A program made the translations under genes and the position numbers. The notes under the pieces are model-generated. The model was not told where the DNA came from, did no database searches, and saw only the letters and a list, made by a program, of their open reading frames with translations. 42,248 nt of DNA from a virus: IMG/VR virus record IMGVR_UViG_3300034683_000177, positions 1 to 42,248 of that record; one strand, 5' to 3'. Positions 17,701 through 25,800 of the stretch are shown piece by piece (position 1 is the first letter of the stretch; each line of letters opens with the position of its first letter).

Positions 17701-17779
17701 GTGTGCTATTAATATTGATGATGAAGTAATAAAACTAACTAATAATTTGGATATTCTTTTAACGGAGGTAAACAAATAA
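14759..17779 (+). CDS. Family-4-like uracil-DNA glycosylase fused to family B DNA polymerase (N-terminal and exonuclease to motif B part)
   Basis: 1006 residues. After a helical N-terminus comes a UDG domain (about 180-365): CKIC (C185, C188), EAPGADE (E216), TNTCLCRP (C258/C260) and C275/C276, the four-Cys spacing of Fe-S family 4 enzymes, plus LHPSAIIRN (H336). The polymerase follows: Exo I FFDIE (D523, E525), Exo II NISFD (N628, D632), Exo III YNIKD (Y725, D729), motif A DFTSLYPNLI (D815), motif B KVLANSIYG (K945-G953). Motif C is missing because the gene ends there; it is supplied by the next gene. AGGAGG precedes the start. The protein should replicate DNA with proofreading and may excise or sense uracil. 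The fusion of UDG to a B-type polymerase is unusual. Confidence 0.9.
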   Translation: MSETNKPVNPYNLLWTWLFDRNLNSPIPEECIPLSSKYFLLNLIKNPKVCHFINTHLNNFSIHALDKEDTLKLLKELCYHFNITKRDLLYIPYKKVEDKQNIDKVRQKLPHFKRDEIRYILDNFSDNDEVIEVLYVTGIIDENDKKSLKERAKKRKEEEKNKKMKFDEIINYFKDLLKSQSNEKCKICPLFNNDLVLFDTNVKTDISKTDVLFIAEAPGADEVKKGIPLIGRSGQKLRQFISKYLTPRKVKWFMTNTCLCRPDNNATPNDLAIDCCNSNLLYTIDKTDPKVIVLLGSTSLKTFGFNDLKISKIDGTVLEWIHPQNNRKYKIVPMLHPSAIIRNAFPESRYDLSFTSLVNVLEDKEPPITINSDDNKNTENLENLNINLEINDHYNNVEESQPKNNWFLFNYPKEYNDLYLVDVHTIYGEPYYIFRDQNGKKIIKKYDDYNNYYFWENKNGKFIENIDESRLHLVNYNDYTKNRNTYDTKYLYEGDLSLANRHTIEFLSQFNQRYDNPKIMFFDIEVYRKGYLGFPDPKEAKYPINAISYYFDGKYYLNLLLNSDNPENKKILDSPQDLFNDLDDDIKDLHDYKNNLQINTFTDEKDLIKHFINMINNVLQPDVITAWNISFDIGYIYNRMLKLGLDPNHISPLKTSYVDMNRHFFDFPGLIILDMMSLYKGFTFEGRESYSLSFIARLELKDDKIQYEGDLDRLYIENIKKFILYNIKDTNLIVRLNSKLKHIELLNSMRQIAKCTWTSGLSVSTMVDTLVVSYLKTVNKCVRNFVKEYQTDGNLLGAYVKTPKGGLFQYVVDFDFTSLYPNLIRTYNIGPDTYISRVDEDYAFNWLYRKDIVKNKDVTMYTNVLENEIVNTIPYNTFEEFMKDKIMTVNGCIYLSHKQKKSILHNIVTELLEQRVIYKNKMKDATKNKDTQKRETYNNYQLAFKVLANSIYGALGFNFSRYFNIHMARSITISGREAIKWCAINIDDEVIKLTNNLDILLTEVNK

Positions 17780-18735
17780 TGGATATTAAAAAACATAGTT
17801 ATGAAAAATTCGTAAAAGAATTTAATGAGAAAGATGTTGATACAACAAAAGTTATTTATATAGATACAGACTCTATTTTTATAGAGTTGAATGAAATAGT
17901 CAGTAAACTCGAAAATAAGGTAAATAAGGATAGGATAGATATAATCCTTAATATTATAGTTCCCAAGCTACAAAATCTATTAAACACGTATTTTATACCT
18001 CAGCTGGCTAATAAAATACATAACGTAGATTTAGATGAGATAACCTTAAACTTAAAACAAGAAGTTATTGCGAAAAGTGCATATTTTCTAGATAAAATTA
18101 AAAAGAAATATGCTTTGTATATTATAAATAAAGAAGGTGTTGAGGTTGATGAATATGATATAAAAGGATTGGAAATTAAAAGATCTGACTTCCCAAGAAT
18201 CACAAAAGAAAAATTGGAAGAGATGTTAGACATAATATTAAAATCTGATAAGATTGATATTTTTAAATTATTGGATTTTGTTGATAAAACAAAAAGAGAA
18301 CTTATGAATTTAATATTAGATGGAGATGTTAGAGTATCACGTCCTGTATCTTTTAGCAAAGATATGGATGATTATAAAACAATTCCACAACATATAAAAG
18401 GAATGGTTTGGTGGAATATATTAGAATACAATTATTTTCTACCTGGTACAAAAGGATATTTATTTAAAATAAAAGGTATAGATCCATCAAAAGCTCCTAA
18501 TAAGATAACAGAAAATTTTAATAAGGCTAAAAATGAAAATATTCCAGAATTGGGAAATAAAATGTTAGATGTTATTGTAATTCCTCAAGAATTGGATAAA
18601 TTACCAGATTACTTTGTAATAGATACACAGCATATGATTAATTATGCATGGGAAGATAGAGTTAGAAACTTATTAGGAAATTTTATAGAAATAAAAATGA
18701 GAGAAGTCCAAAAAAGAAGAATTGCTACATTTTAA
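17779..18735 (+). CDS. Family B DNA polymerase, C-terminal (motif C, thumb) subunit
   Basis: 318 residues beginning just before motif C, YIDTDSIF (Y27, D29, D31), which holds two catalytic aspartates of the polymerase palm. The remainder resembles the palm/thumb end of T4-type polymerases, e.g. KKKYALYIINKEG, DIKGLEIKRSDFP (about 130-142), and a C-terminus LGNFIEIKM. The ATG overlaps the TAA of the upstream gene (TAATG at 17777-17781), and GGAGG at 17764-17768 is correctly spaced inside the upstream gene. The split therefore has its own translation signals and is not merely a frameshift or sequencing error. The two products should assemble into one polymerase. Confidence 0.88.
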   Translation: MDIKKHSYEKFVKEFNEKDVDTTKVIYIDTDSIFIELNEIVSKLENKVNKDRIDIILNIIVPKLQNLLNTYFIPQLANKIHNVDLDEITLNLKQEVIAKSAYFLDKIKKKYALYIINKEGVEVDEYDIKGLEIKRSDFPRITKEKLEEMLDIILKSDKIDIFKLLDFVDKTKRELMNLILDGDVRVSRPVSFSKDMDDYKTIPQHIKGMVWWNILEYNYFLPGTKGYLFKIKGIDPSKAPNKITENFNKAKNENIPELGNKMLDVIVIPQELDKLPDYFVIDTQHMINYAWEDRVRNLLGNFIEIKMREVQKRRIATF

Positions 18736-18743
18736 AAAACAAA

Positions 18744-18770
18744 AGAGGGGCAATTGACCCCTCTATTTTT
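18744..18770 (+). terminator. Bidirectional rho-independent terminator
   Basis: Stem AGAGGGG (18744-18750), 7-base loop, CCCCTCT (18758-18764). T-rich follows on plus; A-rich before it gives TTTGTTTTTT on minus. It serves both the polymerase transcript and the convergent ferritin-like gene. Confidence 0.85.
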
Positions 18771-18809
18771 TAACTAATCTTTTTTACCAAATTGTGATAC
18801 AACCTTACC

Positions 18810-19322
18810 TTATGCCCCCAATTCTCTATGTTGTCCTAATTTATTTGCAAAATCATCAAAATGATCTTGTTCATCTTTCATTAATTCCATAAAAAATTGG
18901 TGAGTTTCAAGATCTTTAAATTTCATTGCCAAGCATGCCATCAATTTATAATCTTTGATTGCTTTCATTTCTAAATTTTGAACAAATTGTAATATTTGTG
19001 TATCATCGGAACAATCTGATGGATTGACAACATCATTATCAAAAACTATTATTAATTGATCACCAAAACCATGATTGTATGCAAATTCAATTAATTCTTG
19101 GTAATGTTCAAATTCTTCTTTTGCATGTTCCAATAATTCTTCTTGGTACTCTTTATCTTTTAAATTTTGTGCCAATCTAATATAAGATGTAGCAGCAGAT
19201 ATTTCATCTCTTAAAAATTTATTGAATGATTTTTTAACAAAAGCAGGATAGCAAAAATCATTCATTTGAAATTTTTCTTTCATTCTTTGTATTATTTGTT
19301 CAATCATTTCTTCTGTAGTCAT
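18810..19322 (-). CDS. Ferritin-like diiron protein
   Basis: 170 residues with the four-helix ferritin/bacterioferritin signature. E40 in RDEISAATSYIRLAQ is followed by HAKEEFEHYQELI with E70-x-x-H73, then E118 in NLEMKAIKDYK and DEQDHFDDF with E151-x-x-H154. The paired E-xx-H ligands predict a dinuclear iron site for iron oxidation/storage or peroxide removal. It has no signal peptide. It is a lone minus-strand gene between two plus-strand units, with its own promoter motif, AAGGAGA site and a shared terminator. Ferritin-like proteins in large phages are known; here it may handle iron or oxidative stress in an anaerobic host. A Dps-like DNA-binding role is an alternative. Confidence 0.8.
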   Translation of the reverse strand: MTTEEMIEQIIQRMKEKFQMNDFCYPAFVKKSFNKFLRDEISAATSYIRLAQNLKDKEYQEELLEHAKEEFEHYQELIEFAYNHGFGDQLIIVFDNDVVNPSDCSDDTQILQFVQNLEMKAIKDYKLMACLAMKFKDLETHQFFMELMKDEQDHFDDFANKLGQHRELGA

Positions 19323-19341
19323 AGCATATTCTCCTTATAAC

Positions 19342-19363
19342 AATAAATATTTTTAATTTGTTC
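19342..19363 (-). promoter_or_regulatory. Candidate phage promoter motif (minus strand)
   Basis: Reads GAACAAATTAAAAATATT on the minus strand, about 20 bases before the ferritin-like start. Confidence 0.6.
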
Positions 19364-19377
19364 ATAAACTTAAACAA

Positions 19378-19394
19378 GAACAAACATAAAATAG
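19378..19394 (+). promoter_or_regulatory. Candidate phage promoter motif
   Basis: GAACAAACATAAAATAG is a weaker match to the motif. It is divergent from the minus-strand copy 15 bases away and lies 25 bases before the gene at 19419. Confidence 0.45.
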
Positions 19395-19418
19395 ATAACA
19401 AGAGGTTGTTTATAAATT

Positions 19419-20039
19419 ATGATTACTGTAAGGCAAATGCTGAATAATGTTGCACCTGGTGTATCTGTTTCTGGTTATAGAGGTATACTACTAAGAAAAT
19501 ATGAAGAGTATAGACGAGCAACTCAGAAGACTCTGATTACAGCATCATATACACTACCTTACTCTAATAAATTTGAACAACCTTGTTTTTATGTACATTG
19601 GAAAATATTATCAGAAAATTTAAAGAAAGAAAAAGTTTGGTATGATGTAGTAATACAATTTAATACTGATAATGGTATAAAACCAGATACACAAATAAGA
19701 GTATATTGTAATTCACATCAATTTGTTTATACGTATGCTTATTGTTTTAATAAAAGTGGAGATTTATTATTTCCAAATATGTATCCAAAAATAGTATTAT
19801 CAGAACCACCAAAAATAAAAAATCCAAATTGTCAACTGGGAATGGACAAACATATATATGTTGCATTAAAAGAATCAATTGGGTTAAGATTAACATATGA
19901 TAAAATATCAAAATTAGGAAAAACTGAATGGACAGATATTCCTGGATTTGAAAAATTAAATGAGATTGTAATGAAAATACAATTACAAAATCGAAGACTC
20001 AATAAGAATAAATCAAAATCAATTAAGGGGAAGAAATAA
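19419..20039 (+). CDS. Hypothetical phage protein, possible virion component (206 aa)
   Basis: A beta-rich protein without membrane segments. Conserved-looking stretches are VWYDVVIQFNTDNGI, YCNSHQFVYTYAYCFNKSGDLL (about 95-116) and a basic Lys/Asn C-terminal tail. I have an impression of similarity to proteins found near structural genes of other large phages but cannot name a family. The ribosome site is weak (AGAGG). It forms a two-gene unit with the next gene, whose start lies 3 bases after its stop. Confidence 0.65.
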   Translation: MITVRQMLNNVAPGVSVSGYRGILLRKYEEYRRATQKTLITASYTLPYSNKFEQPCFYVHWKILSENLKKEKVWYDVVIQFNTDNGIKPDTQIRVYCNSHQFVYTYAYCFNKSGDLLFPNMYPKIVLSEPPKIKNPNCQLGMDKHIYVALKESIGLRLTYDKISKLGKTEWTDIPGFEKLNEIVMKIQLQNRRLNKNKSKSIKGKK

Positions 20040-20041
20040 TT

Positions 20042-21181
20042 ATGTCTACAGATACAAAAGACGTACTAATAAAGATACTCAACAATATAGATGTTTTAAA
20101 TGAAAAGATTAATAATCTAGATAAAAAATTATTAGTAGATATTTCTGAACCATGTAAATTTCCAAATGTGACTATTGAAATAGATAAATTAATAACTGAA
20201 ACACATTTAACCAAAAATGATATTAAAGGTGTTGTGGAAAAATTTAAATCAAAATTAGAAACTAATTCTAAAAAGTTATTATTAGCAAGTGATTATAGGA
20301 CACATTTCTTAATATTAGTTTGCTTAGTTAACCTTAGAAATAGTAAAGGTTCTAATTTAAAAGGATTCCAATATGCTATGTTGTTAATATTAATTAGAAA
20401 TTATTGTAACCTTATGAATAAATATTTCAAAACAGTATGTGTTCCAGAAAATTTTTTAGCTGCAACAGATTATTTAAGTAAAAAACATTTATTTGTTAAA
20501 TATAATGGTCCATCTAAAGCAATTGTCTATCTGACAACACAATTAAGTGATAAATATAGGCAAGCAATAATGAGTTATGATATAGATGGAATATTTAAAT
20601 TGATATATGAAGGCAGACATAGATTAAATCAAAGCATCAAATCATTCTATAATGCATACTTAAAAGCATATAAAGAAAGAAAAGCTATTAATGATACAGG
20701 TAATGTTGGTCCTACTACAAATTTAGATTTGAACACCAAAGATAGTGTAATAGATAAGGTAACTGACCAAATAATAACTTATAGAGTTAAAGATGTAACT
20801 CTAATTGATTTAATAAATAAAATGACATATACTAAAAGAAGTCAATTAGAAATGTTAATAAATGAAATACACAATAGATCAATTGATGAAATCAAAGAAG
20901 TTTATACAATTATGTTAAAGGATGTCAAAGATATATTTCCAATATTTTCGGATAAATTTGCAACTATAAAGTTTATAAGAAAATTAATGTCAATTAAATA
21001 TACAAAACAAGATATATATTTTAAGAAAGTGGCTATAGATTTAATAAGAAAAATTATAGATAGTAACCAAATATTAAAAAACTATTATGATAAATTAAAT
21101 ACTGGTGGTAAAACTAATTTTAATTTATCATTTGCATTGTATTTAGGGTTATATCTGCATAAATTTGTAACTACAAATTAA
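20042..21181 (+). CDS. Hypothetical helical protein (379 aa)
   Basis: Starts 3 bases after the upstream stop with AAGGGGA inside that gene. The product is almost entirely helical, with a coiled-coil-like N-terminus (about 1-35, heptad-like Leu/Ile) and many Lys/Ile/Leu-rich helices. No catalytic motif or membrane helix stands out, although LILVCLVNLR and YAMLLILIRNY are hydrophobic. Its TAA overlaps the stop codon of the convergent tail gene (21178-21181). Unknown function; possibly structural. Confidence 0.65.
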   Translation: MSTDTKDVLIKILNNIDVLNEKINNLDKKLLVDISEPCKFPNVTIEIDKLITETHLTKNDIKGVVEKFKSKLETNSKKLLLASDYRTHFLILVCLVNLRNSKGSNLKGFQYAMLLILIRNYCNLMNKYFKTVCVPENFLAATDYLSKKHLFVKYNGPSKAIVYLTTQLSDKYRQAIMSYDIDGIFKLIYEGRHRLNQSIKSFYNAYLKAYKERKAINDTGNVGPTTNLDLNTKDSVIDKVTDQIITYRVKDVTLIDLINKMTYTKRSQLEMLINEIHNRSIDEIKEVYTIMLKDVKDIFPIFSDKFATIKFIRKLMSIKYTKQDIYFKKVAIDLIRKIIDSNQILKNYYDKLNTGGKTNFNLSFALYLGLYLHKFVTTN

Positions 21182-22809
21182 GCAATTACTTTTACAGTAT
21201 AATCTGGATATTCCTTTTTGAATTTTTCAACCAATGGTTTGACCATATAATCTCCCTCTAGGTCATTCTTTGAAATTACAATCTTCTTATTGGCATGATC
21301 CATATAACTATTCTTACCAACTCTTGTTATACTATCATTTGGATTTGTGTCTTCATATTGTTTTGTTTTTTCTTGATTATCTATTGTTTCTTGTGCTTTC
21401 ACATCTAGTGTATCTGTTCTGGTTGGTGTTTGTGTAGTAGCATCTTGTGTTTGATTACTTTGTGCTTGTTTTATCTGAGCTAATTGTTCATCTGATATAC
21501 CATATGGGTTAGGTGAAGTTTTTGAAATGTAGTCTTTAACCCTCTTTTCTCTCTCCTCTGGAGTCTCTTGTTGTTGCTGTTTCTTTTTATAGTCCTTTAA
21601 TTGACTTACTGGAATACCATATATTTTTTCCTCTGTAACTTTTTCAATAGAAGGTGGTGTACTTGTTGTTGCTTTCTTTATTTGAGGTGTGGTATCAGCT
21701 GCAGCAGTGGCAACTCTTGTTTTGGGTCTTTGTTGATCAGTTGTTGGTGACTTCTTTAATTTAGCTAATGTAGCTAACTTTTCATCTTCAGCAAAACTTC
21801 CAGTCGCATAGTTATTTACATATTCTGGAGTATAGTGTCCATCTAATGAAGACATTTTAAATGATAATATATTATCAATATAATCTTTTAATGTGGGAAT
21901 ACCACTATCACTTGCACTACCATCTTCCATAACTAATCTAACATTGTGCAATTCACTAAATGTTAACTTGATATCTACTAAGGTAGGGCGCTGATCATAT
22001 GTAAAAGCCGCAGAATCACCACCTTTAGTAATTGACATATCTTTAATTGCTGCATATTTAAGAAAAAACATACCAGGTGCTTCTATCTTACAATAAAATG
22101 GCCATCTATAAGATACACCATCATTTGATCTTGGCATAACAAATAGTAGTAATGCTACTAATGGGCCTACTATGTACTTTTCAAACATCTCATCATTTCC
22201 GGGATATGGATTATATAATCTAATAGTCACACCATAATCCATTGATGCAGATGAACCTTTCCAGATAGATGGCATATCAATCTTATTACCAATTAAAACA
22301 TTTTTTAATGATCTAGTTAAACTATTGGATTCACCCATTTGTAATATTTTAGTAGCCCCTTCTCCCGCGGCTTTTACTAAATCTCCACCTACTGGTAATT
22401 TATCAGCCAATGTATTTAATCCATTTGTTATTTTCTTCTCCATATCCTGAACACTTCCAACTCCTAACAACTGCCTGGCATCTAAAAATTTATCACTTAC
22501 CGCGTTCGCCATACTTTCTACAAATGAATCACCAAAATCACTACTAAACGATTCACTTATAGAACCTTCATTTATAAATGCTAATTCTAAATATTGGAAA
22601 CCTGAATTTAAGTTATACCCATATTTATTTAGAATACTTTTAAATTGAGCCATTGATGGTTTCAATCTATATATTTGTAAGGCTTTACCAAAATCTGGTT
22701 CCATTGGATATACTCTCATTATAGGAAAAGATTGTTGTATTTTTGTTTTAGTTTTATCATCACCAGATTCAACAGGTGGAAGGCCTATAACTTTTGGTAA
22801 ATTTATCAT
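21178..22809 (-). CDS. Putative tail-tube/baseplate structural protein
   Basis: 543 residues. The central region (about 190-310) has a pattern typical of myophage tail-tube cap/initiator or similar proteins: YGVTIRLYNPYPGNDEMF, VMPRSNDG, WPFYCKIEAPGMFFL, then RPTLVDIKLTFSELH. N-terminal about 90-150 is Gly/Ala-rich and helical. Residues about 345-480 form a Thr/Gln/Pro-rich, probably flexible linker before a small C-terminal domain (VVISKNDLEGDY-like). It lies 20 bases downstream of the tape-measure gene with its own AGGAGG, matching tail gene order (tape measure, then tube/baseplate). The exact T4 equivalent (gp48 or gp54) cannot be fixed by eye. Confidence 0.55.
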   Translation of the reverse strand: MINLPKVIGLPPVESGDDKTKTKIQQSFPIMRVYPMEPDFGKALQIYRLKPSMAQFKSILNKYGYNLNSGFQYLELAFINEGSISESFSSDFGDSFVESMANAVSDKFLDARQLLGVGSVQDMEKKITNGLNTLADKLPVGGDLVKAAGEGATKILQMGESNSLTRSLKNVLIGNKIDMPSIWKGSSASMDYGVTIRLYNPYPGNDEMFEKYIVGPLVALLLFVMPRSNDGVSYRWPFYCKIEAPGMFFLKYAAIKDMSITKGGDSAAFTYDQRPTLVDIKLTFSELHNVRLVMEDGSASDSGIPTLKDYIDNILSFKMSSLDGHYTPEYVNNYATGSFAEDEKLATLAKLKKSPTTDQQRPKTRVATAAADTTPQIKKATTSTPPSIEKVTEEKIYGIPVSQLKDYKKKQQQQETPEEREKRVKDYISKTSPNPYGISDEQLAQIKQAQSNQTQDATTQTPTRTDTLDVKAQETIDNQEKTKQYEDTNPNDSITRVGKNSYMDHANKKIVISKNDLEGDYMVKPLVEKFKKEYPDYTVKVIA

Positions 22810-22829
22810 TTAAACAATTCCTCCTATTC

Positions 22830-25800
22830 TTAAATATTTCCTTTTGAAATATCATGTATTGTAGTATCAATCTTACCACCAGATTTAGTTGCACTTGCTA
22901 CACTATTTGCAATATTAGATGCAGTACTATTAAATGCATTTATAACAATAGTTGTATTATTTATTACAGCAGATTTTAACTCATCTAATTTTTTGGTTGT
23001 CTTATCACCTGCAGTCTTTAATTCGCCCGCAATTTTTGAAGTTTTTAAATTTTCTAATTTAGCAGTTTGTTCAGCCAATTCTTCTTTCATATCACTACTT
23101 AGTTCTTTAACTTTTCCTAAATATGGTTGAACTGTGCCTTTAGCAGTCATATATTTATTAGTTATCCAATCAGGTACCCCTGATTTCTCTAATTGCTTTT
23201 TAACTTCTTCTAATTTCTTCCCAACATCTTTAGTTGGAACTTTAGAGTTTAAATAATTTACACCTTTCTCCCCAAAATCATTTACATCATATAATAAATC
23301 ATAATATTTATCTGACATATAATTTTGAGCCTTAGCTACTTTTTCAGCTGAGGGTTCTAGTGCCCTTAAAGGATCTCTTGTAAACTTTTTAGTAGCAAAA
23401 AATGCCTTAGAAAAATTTTCTTCTACTGTCTTCTTCGCTTGCTCTTTTTTCTCGTTAAATATATTCACCACGTTATCAGTTATTACTCTTCCTTTTATTA
23501 AACTTTTCTTCTTTGTGGAATACTTATCTAAATCTTTATAGAATGATTCAAATTGTTTTTTATATATTCTATTATAATCAGCATTTGTAATTATGTCCAT
23601 CTTTCTATAAAATGGAACATACTTACCATCGACAACTTGACGATATATTTCACCAGCAGGATCTCCAAATGGAATATATAATTGTTTACCATTAGACAAC
23701 GCATTTAAGTACTTGAAGAAATAATCATAATAAGTTTCTGTTGCAACCAAACTATCAAAACCAATGTAATTATTTTTCTTCATTTCTTTTTCAATATAAT
23801 CAAAAGTAGATTTGGTTGCCAATTTTGATACAAGCAAAATATCATCTTTGTGCAATTGATAAAAGTCAGTATTATTTTTTCGTTCTTCTATAGTTCCATT
23901 ATAAAACTTGATACCATATTTACTCTGTTGCCATTCTATTAATTTTGTAAAAAACTCTCTTTCATCTCCCCATATACCCTTATAAGGAGATTGTAAAATA
24001 TCATCACCCACTTTCTTCTTATCATTACCTTTAAATTTATCTAAAATACCAGTCATATATTCTTTAGCTTTTACTAATTTCTCTTTTGAAACATCTTTAC
24101 CTTTATTTACTAACTTTTTCGCGTTATCATTAACATTATAAACACTGGAAACAACACTCTCTTTAGCGTTTACTAATTTCTCTTTTGAGACTTCTTTACC
24201 TTTTTGATACTTTTCTTTACCTAATAACTTTTCTCCTAATTGATCAATCTTTCTAGTAGCATTAATTAGTAACTTCTGTTTTGTAGTTGTTAAATGAAAT
24301 ACTCCAGTTTTAGGATCTCTATATGCTAAACCTTTCTTGACTAACTTGCTTACTATCATAGGTGCTTGTGAAGGATTTTTATCCATTTCGTCTTTATATT
24401 TTTCATATATGTCTTTACCAACTCTTTCTTTTACATATTTTCTCCATTTTGCAACTCTCTCTTTTTCTTGATTTTCATATTCTTTCTTTTCTTTATGCAT
24501 AAGAAATGCACCTTTAACAGAATGCACAATGTTTCTGCCCCATTGAGCGGGATTAAAAATATCATTTGCAGTTACACCTTCTTGGCCTTTCTTATTAATA
24601 TAATCACCAGTATCTTCTTTAATAGCTTTAATTCCACCTATTAATGTAGAACCCAATGATAAAATAGTTCCAGCCTTCGCTAAAATTGGACCAAATTTTG
24701 ATATAAGTGGAGTAAGTTGTCCAAATAACCCTTTAAAACTACTAAAGAAATTCATTATAGGTTGGATTAATCCTTTTTTAAAGATTGAACTCAAAGAACT
24801 TTTTCCAAACCACCCCAAAGCTTTTTTAAAGTTTGTAAATAATATAGCCCCAAGAGACCCTAATACACCACCTTTACCACCTAAAAATAATTTACCAATT
24901 GTTCCAAACAATGTTTTACCTAATAAATTAGGTATATTTTTAATAAAACCAAATATACTCATTCCTATTGTTAATATACTACCAAACCATCTTTTATATG
25001 ATCTTTGGTTTCTTTTACTCTCTAATACTTGCTTTTCACTTATTTTTAATTGTTTTGCCCCCACAGTCGACAATCTATTAGTGTTATCTTTTATCTCATT
25101 TAATGCTGATAATGTTTCTTTATATGTTTGTCCAACAACCATTATATTTTCATTGGCTTGATATTCCTTTGGAGTTTTTCTTTGTGGAAATTTTATCACA
25201 TTAGGATATTCGTCATTTGCTGGTTGATTAAATCCAATAGTTGGGGATTTTGTGGCACCTTTCTGCCCATATTCTATTGCAGTTAACATACCAGTTAATA
25301 TATCTTCTAAATGAGCAAAATTACCACCAAAACCTTCTCTAGTACCAATCTCGTATGGCTTAGCAAATAATTTAACTAAATTTGGATGTGTTAATATTCT
25401 AGACCATATATAAGTCCATTTTTGTGCTTCTAATTTCCATGATATTAATCTAGCTTTTCTTTCTTGACTAACTCTATTATATGCTTTATTTGTAAGAAAA
25501 TTTGTTAATTTCCACCAACCCTTTTTTAATATTCCAACTTCACCTTCTTCCATTTGTTTCTTTCTTTTATTAGCAATTTTTAAATCATGCTTTTTTATAA
25601 AACTCCAAATACTGCTACCTACATATTTTACAGCATTTTTAAGTGGATTTGTTACGAATGTCCTAGTTAGTGCCCCTAACCATGATCCTTTACTAGATAT
25701 ATCTTCTAAATCATTTCTATTCGTTAGAGCTTTACCTATATTGGCAATTGTTTTCTTAGTTTCTCTTAAAACAACGTATTGTTGAATACTAACATGTATT

